Of a DNA stretch of 64,000 nucleotides, positions 37,266-48,011 are shown piece after piece. The stretch spans positions 140,709 through 204,708 of the forward strand of contig NW_003314275.1 of assembly GCF_000143415.4 (NCBI RefSeq), given 5' to 3'. Source of the DNA: Selaginella moellendorffii (Eukaryota; Streptophyta; Lycopodiopsida; Selaginellales; Selaginellaceae). Position 1 is the first letter of the stretch; every line of letters begins with the position of its first letter. The notes beneath the pieces were generated by a model. It was not told the origin of the DNA, ran no database searches, and was given only the letters and a program-made list of their open reading frames with translations. A program made the position numbers and the translations under genes.

Positions 37266-37819
37266 GTTTTTCCATTGTCTAGGGCAGGAGTTTAACAGTG
37301 CATATTTTATGAGTTTGCACATTCATTTTCGTTATTAGAACTAAATGGACATTGGGCTTTAATTTAGGTTTTTTGAAAGCTTTCTAGTTTGACTTGAATA
37401 TGACATTTTAGCCATGTCAACATTATTTTGCAATGGTAAGCCTTAATTAAATACCTTTGCTTTTTACTTCTTGGTGTGTAGCCCCGTGCTTAGCTTGGGT
37501 TATTCTTTAGAATCCTTTTTTTCATGTTTACTTGATATTTTTTTTGTTTAGTGTGTGGCCTCACACCAAACTCTTTTTGGAGTTGTTTGATAAAACAATT
37601 TTTTCTTAGCATGTGGCCTCACCCCAAGCCCATTTCTTTTACAATTGTTATGGTAAAATTTTTTTTGCATAGTGAGTGATCTTGTGCTAAGTTTTTTTTA
37701 AAGTTAATCTGTGGAAACATTTTTTTACTATCTCCACCCCCCTCTCACCCTTTTTTTTACTAACAAAATTGTATTACCTATAGATAATAAACTCATAATA
37801 TTAGTAATTATGAAATTTG

Positions 37820-37940
37820 ACAGATTGACATTGTAACTATCTTTGACACTAACATTGTCTCTATCATTGACACTATCACTATCACTATCTCTGACACTGA
37901 CACTGTCACTATCACTATCATTTTCACATTGACATGTGAC
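37820..37940. repeat. (CACTAT)n / (GACACT)n simple repeat
   Basis: Short irregular tandem of ACACTATCACTATC type. A similar TCTGACACT repeat lies next to the second methylase copy (42755-42825), which suggests both are the 3' flank of that gene. Confidence 0.75.
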
Positions 37941-37949
37941 ATATTTTTC

Positions 37950-38760
37950 TCATTGCAAGTGGATGCATTCAATTGTCTTTTAATGTATCATCAATAAATA
38001 GATTTTTCATACCACTCCTCAATTTACACATTGCATATATTGTGCCATGCATACCTAGGAAGACTTCTAGAAAACTAAATATATATTGCATATAATTTTT
38101 TAAAACATCATAAATTACCTCCTAGAAACAACTGATAGAGAAGGACAAAAACCTCTAAGACAACATTTGAATAATTCATATTCTTCAATTGCAAACACCA
38201 ATCTACCAAAGTCACATGCTGCCTTGACCATCGAACCACTATCTGTTGTGCAATTGATGACAACACCCCTAGTTGGGCAATAAAGCTCAAGTAGGATATG
38301 CATTGCCGATGGAGATCGGAACCAATACCCAGATAATGTGTTGTAGATGTCATCATCTATGAGATTTGGTATGATGTCAGTAAAGATATTATACCCTGGC
38401 ATAACCTGTGCAGCACACTCGCTATCACAAAAACCTCACTTTCTCTTCTGTAGAACACTTGGTAGGTCCATATCATAGCCTGAATAATAAGACTTTAGAG
38501 ACAACCAAAACTGAAGATGATTTCTTACCTTCTCTGGCATGCCTAAGACACCTTTGGTCTCGACCCCAACACTATCCATGATGCACCTGGAAGAGGTTCC
38601 TCTTGAAGTTGACTTGAGTTGCATACCTCATAAGGCAGGACATCCAATGGGGGTCATTTGGGAAAATGAAGGCAACTTGACCGGTTGTATGAAGAAGAAT
38701 TGCTGCCAAAAGGAATGCATCCTTTGGGGATGGTTTAAAGTTGAGTTGAGTTCATGAGTT
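37950..38760 (-). pseudogene. DNA methyltransferase-like pseudogene, copy 1 (N6/N4 type)
   Basis: The minus strand encodes IIPNLIDDDIYNTLSGYWFR, then SAMHILLELYCP, and a class I methyltransferase motif I region INCTTDSGSMVKAACDFGR followed by LVFAIE. This order resembles the C-terminal half of N4/N6 DNA methylases (PF01555-like, usual motif DxFxGSGT). Upstream (38624-38530) is CIMDSVGVETKGVLGMPEK, followed by an intron with a GTAAGA donor and a TTCAG acceptor. A one-base shift after the intron breaks the frame relative to copy 2. The N-terminal half, with the catalytic DPPY/NPPW-type motif, is not present here. A decayed exon lies near 38060. It is disabled. Confidence 0.6.
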
Positions 38761-38814
38761 GAGCCCAATTTAACACAAGTTAACTCAAGTCAATATAGTC
38801 AATAAGAAGTATTA

Positions 38815-39410
38815 TATAAGCAACCAAAGGGAACGACTTGAGAGACGATCCATAAGGGTTCAAATATAGAGGGAAAGGGCCCATGAATAAGAGTGCACCC
38901 TTTTTTCCAAACGGTTAAGGGTTTTGGGATAGTTGGAGTTAAACGTCCTTGGGTTTGAATAGTACTGGGTTGGGTGACCTCTCGGGAAGTCCAAACTCAG
39001 GAGCTTACATTTGGTATCAGAGCGGTCTTGGGTCCGACTCTGTTGGTTGGCTAAGGGAATCACACCACATATTGATTGACATCTAGGAGGTCTAGTTTGC
39101 TCCCAGCTGGGCTCGACTCGAGGGGTAGGGTGTCAAAAGAGCGAGGCTCTTGGGAGAGCTGTGGCTCTCAGTTTCCGTTCACGAGGGCGTGAACTTGTAG
39201 GGAAGCGTGGTAGATTGTAAGCAACCAAAGGGAACAATTTGAGAGACGATCTATAAGGGTTCAAATATAAAGGGAAAGGGCCCATGAATAAGAGTGCACC
39301 CCCTTTTCCAAACGGTTAAGGGTTTTAGGATAGTTGGAGTTAAGCGTCCTTGGGTTTGAATAGTATTGAGCTGGGTGACCTCCCGGGAAGTCCAAACTCA
39401 AGAGCTTACA
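38815..39410 (+). mobile_element. TRIM: miniature LTR retrotransposon (596 bp)
   Basis: There are two 195-bp LTRs (38815-39009 and 39216-39410) with inverted ends TGTAAGC...GCTTACA (the first base pair is mutated to TA in the left LTR). The perfect tRNA-iMet primer site TGGTATCAGAGC is at 39012-39023. The internal region is only 206 bp and has no coding capacity. The TATTA target duplications are at 38810-38814 and 39411-39415. Confidence 0.95.
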
Positions 39411-39682
39411 TATTACAAAGGAAATCTAAATTGAACAAATGAAGGTTTTAGCAAACTTTAAAATATTAAAATACGTAAATATCTGAGTTAAAAGTTTCTA
39501 TAAGATTGAAATGTTTAAAAAAGACAAAGTTCATGAGAACCTATCTTTTATAAAACTATATTATTTTATTATGACAACTGTTACAACTGTCATATTTGAT
39601 TTGACTACTTAATATTTTGAATACTTTTACAACTGTAGATACTATTCCTTCATTCAAAAGATTTTTTAGGGTTCTTGAGAAG
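39411..39682. other. no gene recognised; 3' end may be intron/5' UTR of the next gene
   Basis: AT-rich. It ends with TTTTTTAG|GGTTCTTGAG, aligned with the equivalent acceptor-like sequence before the homologous small gene in element A. Confidence 0.45.
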
Positions 39683-39931
39683 ATGGGAAGCAAGGAAAAT
39701 ACAAGATCTGTGAGTAAAAGTTGTAGTGCAAAGGAATGTGAGAATGCTAATTTTGTTTCACTACCACAATCTCCATATTACACTCCTGGTCCTTATAACC
39801 CATCTGGGAATGTGAAGACCACTATCACAATTGATAAAAATGCTCTTGCTACTTCTGAAACAATAGTCCAAAGCAAGAGAAATAAAGAAATGAATAGCAC
39901 GGCAGAAAGCACCGAGAAATCTACTCCATAA
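39683..39931 (+). CDS. small SPYYTPG-family protein, copy 1
   Basis: This 82-residue frame starts with MGSKENTRS. It aligns with the small gene at 44466-44209: both have an N-terminal charged stretch, a central [FY][VI]SLPxSPYYTPG block, a Thr/Ile-rich stretch, TSET-x-QSK, and a C-terminal STAEST. Conservation of protein sequence between two copies that are otherwise quite diverged suggests selection on the protein. No signal peptide or membrane segment is visible, and the protein is polar and probably disordered. I do not recognise the family. The upstream TTTTTTAG may be a splice acceptor, so a 5' UTR exon could exist. Confidence 0.6.
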   Translation: MGSKENTRSVSKSCSAKECENANFVSLPQSPYYTPGPYNPSGNVKTTITIDKNALATSETIVQSKRNKEMNSTAESTEKSTP

Positions 39932-40528
39932 AACTTTTTATGACATTTGTAATTTACATATTAATTCATATTAAAAAATTGCCTACCTAAATCACAATCC
40001 TCTCATATGATAAGACCAAGGTATATTTTGTAGTGAATCCTCATTAAAAGTTTTTGGGAATTGTTTGTAAATAATATTAAAAGAAATTGAAATTTTTCGA
40101 AAGACTCAAAAGTAATATCACAATTTTATCTACATTTCCAAGACTAAAAAGCAATCTCACATGAGAGAATGGTAGCGTGCCAACATGCTCTGCCACTATA
40201 ATGTGGTCTATATTTCCTTGTAGTCTATTTCCTTAGACATTTGGCATGTGTAGAAAAGAATATCTGTAACAAAGTAGGATTCATCATAATGATAGAGCAT
40301 GTGTATACACGATAATCTAAAATTCTAGAAGCTCTTATGTTTACAAGAAAGCTATGATTATGAAGCCCCATTTCCAAGACTGACATTTAAAGAATCTGAA
40401 TATTGTCAATGTCATAATAAATACACCTCATTCCCAAGACTAAAATTTAGTATATAAACTATCTAGAAAAGTTGTAGTTATCGTAGGTTTTTTGTTCACC
40501 TTGAGCTCCTTAGAAGTTTGTATTGAAA
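39932..40528. other. no gene recognised
   Basis: AT-rich sequence without significant frames. A CCCCATTTCCAAGACT-like phrase recurs loosely (about 40130, 40365 and 40425). Confidence 0.4.
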
Positions 40529-42652
40529 TGGCTTAAAGGAGAGTCATTGCTACTCGTACTTGGCCCCTGTAAGAGACTAAATTTTTCCATTTTACCTTAG
40601 TCACTTAACCACACCTCCGACCACTTGGAGGAGTCTCATTCACAACCTCCATAAGTCCCAGTTAGGACTTGAGGCATGCTAGCCCCAAGAATGGCCTCCA
40701 AGCCACTCAACCTTTGCACTTGGTCCAAATGCTCCACGTGTCCGATCCCATGACCAACACCCCAAGGTACCCCCGACATATCGGCCCATTACGCTAAGGC
40801 CATGCCCATTCACCTTGGTCACACCAGTGGTCTAACGCCACCTGCACCATAGTCCCGTCTCTCAAAAACTGGGCCATCCGTCCATGAGTGATCATCCTAG
40901 ATCTACTCTTTAGCATCCTTAGGATGCCCACAGGCATGGGGAATAACCTTCCCCGACAACCCTTTTACAGTCTCCACCAAGTCCCTTTTTGTCCATGGCC
41001 ATGTTCACCAACATTGCCATTAGATCAAGGCCCGCAGGCCCGACCTCTAAGTCCCACTATCCTTTGGGACTTCCTCACCATGTGACCATATCCTCGGTCA
41101 CTGCACTAGAGGACAACTCCTCTTCCCTTTCATCGTTTGGGCCTTTGGAACAACATTTCGGAACACCGTGGCTTTACGCAAGCCGCATGGGTACTCTCCC
41201 TGCCTTTCGCCTTTAGGTGCTCTAGCCATGGGCTTAGAGCAAGGTTCTGTTGAGCCACACCAGGTATCCAAGTAGGTAGTGCCACCCACACTTGGACTGG
41301 GAGCATCGGCCAGTCGATCTCCCGGGGGAACTAGAGCCGGCTCTTGAATACTTCACCAAGCTACCTCGCTTGTCGGTCCGTATTCACTCTAGTCTTGGAC
41401 TTCCCAGTGGTTAGCTCATCACCCAACACTGGGTATGGCCTTCCTGGGCCCAATTGGCCTTTCCTGGGCCAAACTGGCCTTCCCTGGCCAAACTGGCTCC
41501 ACTGGGCTCCAACCCCCACACTCTCCCTACTATACTTTTGGAACCCCCCGCAGCCCCCACCCCCCCCCCCTTGGGGGACGATCGCTTTGGGCTTTCACCC
41601 AATTGCCTGTATTAGTATTTGGACTCAAATTCAGACTCGAACTCGGACTCGGACACGGTCTCGGTCCCGGTTTCGGACTCGGACTCGGTCTCGGTCTCGG
41701 TCTTGGTCTCGGTCTCGGTCTTGGTCTTGGTCTCGGTCCCGGTTCCATCTCGGACTCCATCTCGGGTCCATCTCAGGTCCATCTCGGACTCCATCTCGGA
41801 CTCCATCTCGGGTCCATCTCGGGTCCACCTCGGGTCCATCTCGGGTCCATCTCAGGTCCACCTCGGACTCCATCTCGGACTCCATCTCGGACTCCATCTC
41901 AGGTCCATCTCGGACTCCATCTCGGGTCCATCTCAGGTCCATCTCGGACTCCATCTCGGACTCCATCTCGGGTCCATCTCGGACTCCATTTCGGACTCCA
42001 CTTCGGACCCCAACTCAGGTCTATCTCAGACACTTCCACGTGTCATGTGTTGGTCCTTTTTGGGTCCCTTTTTGGAGCCTCGCTTATTGCTTGCTTCGTG
42101 CTTGTTCCTCGAGCACTTCGTTGGGAGTTCCACTCCCACTCTCGACCTTTTCAAGTCAAAGCTTTTAGTCCAAACGTGTTACGCTCGTTTGGCTTTCGCT
42201 TCGGCCACTACCACGTGGCGCCCTTTCGGCTCCACTTTGGGGCCTAGGGATTTTGTGTCTCACAGCCCCCTAGCATTTCATATCAATCTCCACCTCCATC
42301 CCTAAGTTCTACCAACATTCCACCTTCACCTCCACATAACAATCTTTTTTCTGCTGAGGGCTCTAGTGAAGCTGAACTAGAGCTCCCTATATGTGAAATT
42401 CCGAATCTTACTACTAGAGAGGGATTGCCTCCAGCGCTTCAAGAGCAATGCCACATGTTTTTGCAAGATCTTGCTTTTGACATGGCAGGACTACTTGAAA
42501 GCACAGAACGCTATTACATTCGGTGTCCAATATACTACTTTTTCTTGGACAAGACAAATGGCTCTATAGGTTTACAAACTTTTCTTGAGCACTATAGGAA
42601 TTGCCCAACGGCGGATCTGGAAAATGTGCACGTGTGGATGTACAATAGATAG
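40529..42652 (+). pseudogene. gene fragment of unknown family, broken by a solo LTR
   Basis: The frame starts with ATGGCT at about 40529 and is followed directly by a TAA. Codons then run RRVIATRTWPP to the insertion point at 40567. Beyond the solo LTR, from about 42270, the same frame continues open to 42652 with a Pro/Ser-rich stretch, an acidic stretch (SSEAELELP) and a segment CHMFLQDLAFDMAGLLEST with IYYFFLDKTNG. Removing the LTR and one copy of its GCCCC duplication joins the two parts in frame. The family is not recognised. The early stop plus the insertion make it a pseudogene. Confidence 0.5.
40568..42264 (-). mobile_element. solo LTR of the LARD-like family, minus strand (1697 bp)
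   Basis: On the minus strand it begins TGTGAGAC and ends CTCTTACA, with GCCCC duplications on both sides (40563-40567 and 42265-42269). There is no internal sequence, so it arose by LTR-LTR recombination of a complete insertion. Confidence 0.95.
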
Positions 42653-42839
42653 AAAAAGTATTACATACAATTGTTTACAAAATGTTGAAGGAGGAGATGG
42701 CAACACACAAGTGCTACAAAGTGATGGTGACAGGTGAGAATGATAATTTGCAATTATGATATCTGACACTAACACTGACATCTGACAATTTTACTGATAT
42801 CTGACACTTTCACTGACATCTAACATATAATAAGCTTTC
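42653..42839. repeat. (TCTGACACT)-type simple repeat and spacer
   Basis: Irregular repeats of ATCTGACACT/ACTGACATC lie between two convergent broken genes. Comparable to 37820-37940. Confidence 0.6.
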
Positions 42840-43548
42840 TATTTTATGTAAGGATGCAATTAACTTTCTTTTGCCTCATCATCAACATAATGATTTATTT
42901 TATACTTCCTCATATATTGGTATTGTGGGGAAGATTCATCTTGCATATGTTGAGTTATGGCTTCTGCATAGTCAGGGAGACTTCCAAAGCCTCCAATTCT
43001 AGAAACTCCAGGTGATTGTGATCTATAAAATAGAATTAAACATATATTGAAATTTTAATAAACATAATTTACCTCCTTGAGGTTGGAGGCAACTCACGAA
43101 ATCCTCTAAGCCAGCGTTTGAAGAAATGGTGTTTTTCAATAGCAAACACTGATTTACCAGAGTCACGTGCTACCTCCACCATAGAATCACTACCTGCTAT
43201 GCAATCAATCACAACACCATCTGGTGGGCAATAGAGCTCAAGCAAGACTTGCATTGCTGATAGAGTTCGAAATCAGTACCCTGGAAACGTGTTGCGGATC
43301 TGCTCATCCACAAGGTTGGGTATGATGTTAGTGGAACTGTCATACCCAGGCAAAACATGTGCTGCACGTTCGCTATCACGAAACCCATCATATGTGTTTT
43401 TGCAAAAGGCATGATAGGTCCACATCATAACCTGGAAAATAAAAATGTTTAGAAATTAGATAAAAATATAAAATACATACTCATCTTTTCAGGCTTCCCT
43501 TGGACACCCCTCGTATCAACGTCAATAGGATCCAGGATGCACCCAAAA
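42840..43548 (-). pseudogene. DNA methyltransferase-like pseudogene, copy 2, split by element A
   Basis: From right to left: CILDPIDVDTRGVQGKPEK (43548-43490), an intron whose donor is ATGAGT instead of GT, the exon WTYHAFCKNTYDGFRDSERA and IIPNLVDEQI, a TGA where copy 1 has Trp (GYW-FR), and SAMQVLLELYCPPDGVVIDC with AGSDSMVEVARDSGKSVFAIE (methyltransferase motif I region). A further intron (about 43071-43023) is followed by a last exon ending near 42850. The part upstream of CILDP lies on the far side of element A (57013-57078). Donor loss, the nonsense codon, the insertion and the 5' truncation all disable it. The catalytic motif region is missing. Confidence 0.65.
43545..43548. repeat. 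element A target site duplication, left (AAAA)
   Basis: AAAA precedes the TIR, and another AAAA follows the right TIR (57009-57012). The sequence is low in complexity, but the flanks on both sides align with the uninterrupted methylase copy 1. Confidence 0.6.
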
Positions 43549-43572
43549 AAGCTCTATTTCGTTAAAGTGGGA
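43549..43572 (+). repeat. left TIR of element A
   Basis: 24 bp starting AAGCTCTATTTCGTTAAA, the exact reverse complement of 56985-57008. Confidence 0.9.
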
Positions 43573-44208
43573 TTTATTCAGTAAAATGGGACTAGGTACA
43601 AATTTTCAAGTATTTGAAAATGACGTGAAATTATATGTTTTTTGTCCAGGGGCTAGACATATCTGGGGCATGGTGACTAGCGCGGTGACCTTATGTCCAG
43701 ACTGAGTCCATCTAGTTGTATAATAAATCTCATTGTCAAGGTGAACAAGCCGAATTTGAAGCTAAAGAAGAGCGATGGCATGCGCGCACACACTATTTGT
43801 TTGTTCATTGAGCGTGTGGTGAGCTTTCCAAGATGAACATCATTCCTATTAGCCAGACATATAACTTAATGGTGAGAACATTTAGATATTATTCAATGTT
43901 ATCTTTTTCTAACGAATCTAATTGTGAAGGTGTAGCAAGAGGCATTGCTAGTCTGGAGAAGTCATTTAACTCATTTGACCCTTAGTGTATTTTCATGAAA
44001 CTAAATAACATTCATATTATTAAGGAATTTCTCTAGTACCTTTTTTTTACGACATAGAGGCTTGCATTTCTTTCAAAGGTGATTTAGTAAAAGGCCTGAG
44101 GGCACATGCCATTCTATTTCTCAGACCGGTATTAAGATATACTAGTGCAAAGGGAAAAAGGTATTTGGTGATCAAGTAAATAGCATGAGGGCACACGCCA
44201 TTATAAGC
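43573..44208. other. left subterminal region of element A
   Basis: No gene. It contains palindrome copies at about 44091-44113 and 44181-44202. Confidence 0.6.
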
Positions 44209-44466
44209 CTAAGCGCTAGTGGACACCTCCTTTTTGGTACTCTCAGCGGTACTATCATCCTTCTCCGGGTCAGTTGTTTTGCTTTGGATTGTTGTCTCTG
44301 ACGTTACTGGGGCGTTCTCGATAGTTGTTAATGTTGCCGTTTGTTCAGAAAAATGATCACCTGGAGTATAGTACGGGGAGTTTGGAAGACTTATATATTC
44401 TACATTTTCACCTATCTCCTTCTCCGTCTCCTTTTCTGCCTCACTTACAGATTTTGTGCTTGCCAT
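44209..44466 (-). CDS. small SPYYTPG-family protein, copy 2 (in element A)
   Basis: The 85-residue frame starts MASTKSVSEAEKETEKE. The start was chosen because it aligns with the Met of copy 1 at 39683 and follows an acceptor-like TATTTTAG. The central block is YISLPNSPYYTPG, followed by a Thr-rich stretch, TSETTIQSK, a Lys/Asp/Glu stretch and STAESTKKE. There are no membrane segments or known domain. It lies between the left TIR and the transposase gene, on the same strand as the transposase, so it may be a DNA-binding or accessory factor of the element. That role is a guess from position only. Confidence 0.65.
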   Translation of the reverse strand: MASTKSVSEAEKETEKEIGENVEYISLPNSPYYTPGDHFSEQTATLTTIENAPVTSETTIQSKTTDPEKDDSTAESTKKEVSTSA

Positions 44467-44681
44467 GAGAACGCTCTTCACCCTAAAATATGGAGTTCGT
44501 TGTGTTATAAAAGGAAACCAACACACACGCTGCAAGGGAATGATGGTACATAAAGCACGTAAGCCCACAATATGGGTTTATGTGCCATTAATATGGGCCA
44601 CACGCCATATTATTAGATTTATGCACGTGTGATTGGTAAATGCATATGTCACATCATCTTTGTTTTACCTCACACACTATA

Positions 44682-47600
44682 TCAAGCCTCCTCTGATTCA
44701 GATTCGGATTGTTCACCTTGAAATAAAATACATTAGAAACTTTGTAAAGGAATATTAATGAATCTCACCTTGAACCCGAGTTATGAATGCTCTTGCTGCA
44801 TCTCTTGCATGGTCTGGCAAGGTGATGGTGGCACTCTGCTTCCGCATCCAACCATGCACAACATTATCCACCGATATGCTCATGCTGGGATCCCTTGGAT
44901 TCAGCACCCATCTCTTTTCTAGGCAATCCTTCGTATATCCGGAACTTGGCTTGAACCACTCCACAGTTACATTGAAGGAGTTAGTTTCCGCGTCCTCCTC
45001 TGCATCAGTGATGCAGCGCCCCACCCATATCATTTGTTTTTTATTACTGGGTCTGACAAGCACGACCATTCCTTTGCAGACCTGTACTGGATTGAATGCT
45101 GAATCCGGCTTCTTGTTCCTCGGCCCACAATAGTGATCCTCAACATCGTTATCTGTCACTGCATTTCCAGAGGACATTGTTCCGCTACTATCTGGTGCTC
45201 TGGGTTCTGGCCAAAAGGACTCTTCCAATTCTTCATATACAACCGGCCCATTTTGGATAGCAGATATAATCTTCTCCCAGTATTCGAGCAAAGGCTTGCA
45301 CCTCTGAAAATAGGATTCTCCACCAAACACCAACCCCCTCTTCCAGAAGGCAATATGCTGTCTAATCCCGGCCACTATACTTTCCTGGTCTTTGAGTCCA
45401 TCCGGGTGCATCGGCCGTGGGGAACCCTAAGGAATCATAGGTTCCCCAGTTATGGGATCTCTCTTGAAGAGTTCAATGCCGTCCACTGGCAGCCACACTG
45501 TGTCCCATTCTCTCATCTTGTACCTCATCACTGGAGCATCGTCACGCATGCTGAAATGAAACTGAAGAGGCTTGGAGTGGCCAATTAGCGTTTCGGATCC
45601 GTCCCTGATGTAGCCTCTTACAAACCCCTTAAAGTCTGGAACCTCTGTCAGAAGTGCAGCTTCAACAGTGCCTTTGATGCAATTTTGGAATTCATCGTAG
45701 AGTTGTGGGAGGGTGAGGACATTGGATCGCCGGAGGGACTCTGCCAGGTGACTGAACATGGCATCGACGTCTTCATGAGTGTGCCCAACCATGAGAAAGC
45801 CAAGTGTAACCGTTTCAAATATGCCTTTGGCAACAAGCATCGCCAAGTACGCGAAGACGTACATGTTTTTGTTCTCACTGCCAGCATTGTCTGTTTGGAG
45901 CAGAAGATGGGGTGGAAGGCCACATCGGCCGCAAGAACTTCCTTGAGATTCTGCTTCGTTTGGATGAGGCTGTGCATTCACCGGGCGACCAGCCTCGTCG
46001 GAATGGCATGAGGCCTCACGTGATAACCCTACAATCTGACGGCCAACATATTCACTGGGATGGCATGGGGCCCCACGCGATACTGGAAGCCTTTGCTCCT
46101 CCTCCAGCTGAACCCTGTATGGGGTTCGATCGACAAGGGCCTTATGCAAGGGTTGGCCGTTCAGCTCAGTCTGCGCACTTTGCAGAGACCTTAAGTGTTT
46201 TGCTAGGGACGCAATCATCATGTTTGCACCCCCGCCACCCCATAGAGGTACAAAGAAGTTCCCATAGTTCTGGGCACCATGCCCATGAGCGATTATGCCA
46301 AACAGAGACACAGGCAGCTGCATGGATGAAGAGATTGCCTTGGGGGCAGGATTGAGTCGAGGTAAGCACGTCTTTTTCTGGTCCATTTTGTCGTGGATGA
46401 TGCAGAGGTAAGAGTCAGGTCTCTCCATGGAGAGAATCCTGTTATGATAATATGCAGTCCTGCAGCTTCTCTGCTCGATGTTGTGGTCGAGCCGCCTTCT
46501 AACCAACGTCTCTCGCTCTTGAGCGCTGCAAGAATTCTTCGACAAAGCCATTTTGATAGCAGTGCACTCGTCACACTTTGAAAAGCTGGAGTACTTTCCT
46601 ATACTCACATCCTTGAACCTGTTGCTCCACAATCTACTAAATCTAGATTGGCTCAGCTTCCTGTAGCCATTACTCTGGAGTTCCCGATTCACATCTTCCA
46701 ATATGGCCCCCTTGGTATACATGGAAGGGAGAACTCGTTGGGTGTCTCGTGTTCCATCTTCCAAGAGGCGGGTTTTATGTGGTTGCTGCTCGCTACATGT
46801 CTCGACAAACCTCTTGAAGATTGCCTCTCCATATACAACATGACCCCTGGTTTTGTGCGTACCGTCGTTCCCATGGACTGCCTGTTGAACCCTTTGTTCC
46901 TCGAACTCAATTTTGATTCTGTAGAATGTGGTTCGAGGGACTCCATAAATGATTCTCCATGCCTTCATGCAGACCAAACCCCTCTGGAAGACCATGCCCC
47001 CCACCTGATGTTCTGAAGCATCAACAGATGACCGTAATGCCTCATACACAAAATTGCAAGCTGCCTTCCAGGACAATGTCTTGTATCTTGCTCTCTCCTC
47101 TTCAATAGCATCCCAATTAGCATGTTGACAGCACCTCCTCTTGCAACAAGCAACTGTCGAGACCATTCGAACCTCCATCGCCATTTTCTGCCTTTTCGGT
47201 TCGTTGCTCAGATCCCTTTGGCTGCGCTTTAGGAAGGTGTACTTTCTTTTCCCATGAAGAGATGTTCTGTCATCAGTTGTACTGGTGTTTGATTGTGAAT
47301 CCTTCACATTCTCAAACACTAAGTGCCTCAATTTCCACCGCACAATGCTTCCAATAGTCAGACTGTTTTCTTCTGTGTCAACAACCTCTAAAATCGCAAC
47401 TCCAATATCATCCCAGCCCAATTCTTGATTAGCAACCGCATCTCTTGGATCGACAACTGTGGCTAAGCCCTCAGCTACCACCTCCCCCTCGGGGTTGTTT
47501 AGAAACACTTTTGCCTGAATCCATGTAGCACGGTTCTTAAGATCCACGGAGGGAACATGCGTCGCACTTGCGCTGTCCCCAACATCTGCTTTCTTCTGAA

Positions 47601-47823
47601 GATTTTTCAAGGCAACAACAACATTTACCCCGACGACCATCTCTCCTCGTTCAATAGCGACCACATTCCCATCCAAGACAGTCTCTACTGATACAGCAGC
47701 ATTGCCTTCCCCAAGCCTTTGACAGTGTATAACAAAGTTCCGATCCATAGACACAAGGGTCCCTTTTGCAACTCTCTTCCCACCATTCAAAATGTAAACC
47801 TTTTCCCCAACCCTGAAGGCCAT
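44682..47823 (-). pseudogene. DUF7869-like putative DDE transposase of element A (one in-frame stop)
   Basis: The frame runs 47823-44769 with a 52-nt intron (44768-44717) and a last exon 44716-44682 that ends in an acidic ESESEEA tail (1030 codons including stops). Codon 799 (45429-45427) is TAG. It could be a nonsense mutation, a readthrough site or part of an unrecognised intron. Residues 10-60 and 105-155 look like two copies of a DUF8039-type domain (VAKGTLVS, VAEGLATVVDP). A Cys/His cluster CCKRRCCQH is at 226-234 and CDEC at 417-420. The DUF7869 hallmarks follow: HDKMDQKK (Asp near 478), QTDNAGSENKN (643-653) and VGHTHEDVD (about 679-687). I infer these acidic residues form an RNase H-like catalytic set. 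A 38-codon segment with two palindromes (about 45980-46093) interrupts the usual spacing before QTDN and may be a small intron. Confidence 0.65.
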
Positions 47824-48011
47824 TCTGAAAGTGCAGAAAAGAAGTTAAGACCATACAAAAAATGATTGGAGAATGGCCTAAATCATAACATACCAAACAA
47901 CCTCAATAGCATGAGGCCACATGCCATTATTCAAACATGCTATTGACACCCACGTGAAATTTCGCATTCACAAAATTGGCATGAGCCCTCATGCCATTAG
48001 TGGTACCACTA

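Larger units (their letters stand above)
35210..37690. repeat. cluster of about 22 imperfect palindromes, TTAGC/GCTAA type
   Basis: Copies of TTAGCATGAGGCCTCATGCT followed by AA (complete form 22 bp) recur with mismatches near 35215, 35265, 35335, 35485, 35550, 35697, 35795, 35950, 36048, 36090, 36115, 36185, 36240, 36293, 36355, 36392, 36425, 36457, 37472, 37550, 37608 and 37668. Spacing is about 40-150 bp in the main cluster. They share the GCATGAGGCCTCATGC core with the repeats of element A but have different outer arms. No coding frame of note is present, and the sequence between the repeats is not itself repeated. Confidence 0.85.

Noticed and set aside
35210-37690. CRISPR-like array
   Set aside because: The repeats are palindromic, imperfect and irregularly spaced, and this is eukaryotic DNA without cas genes.
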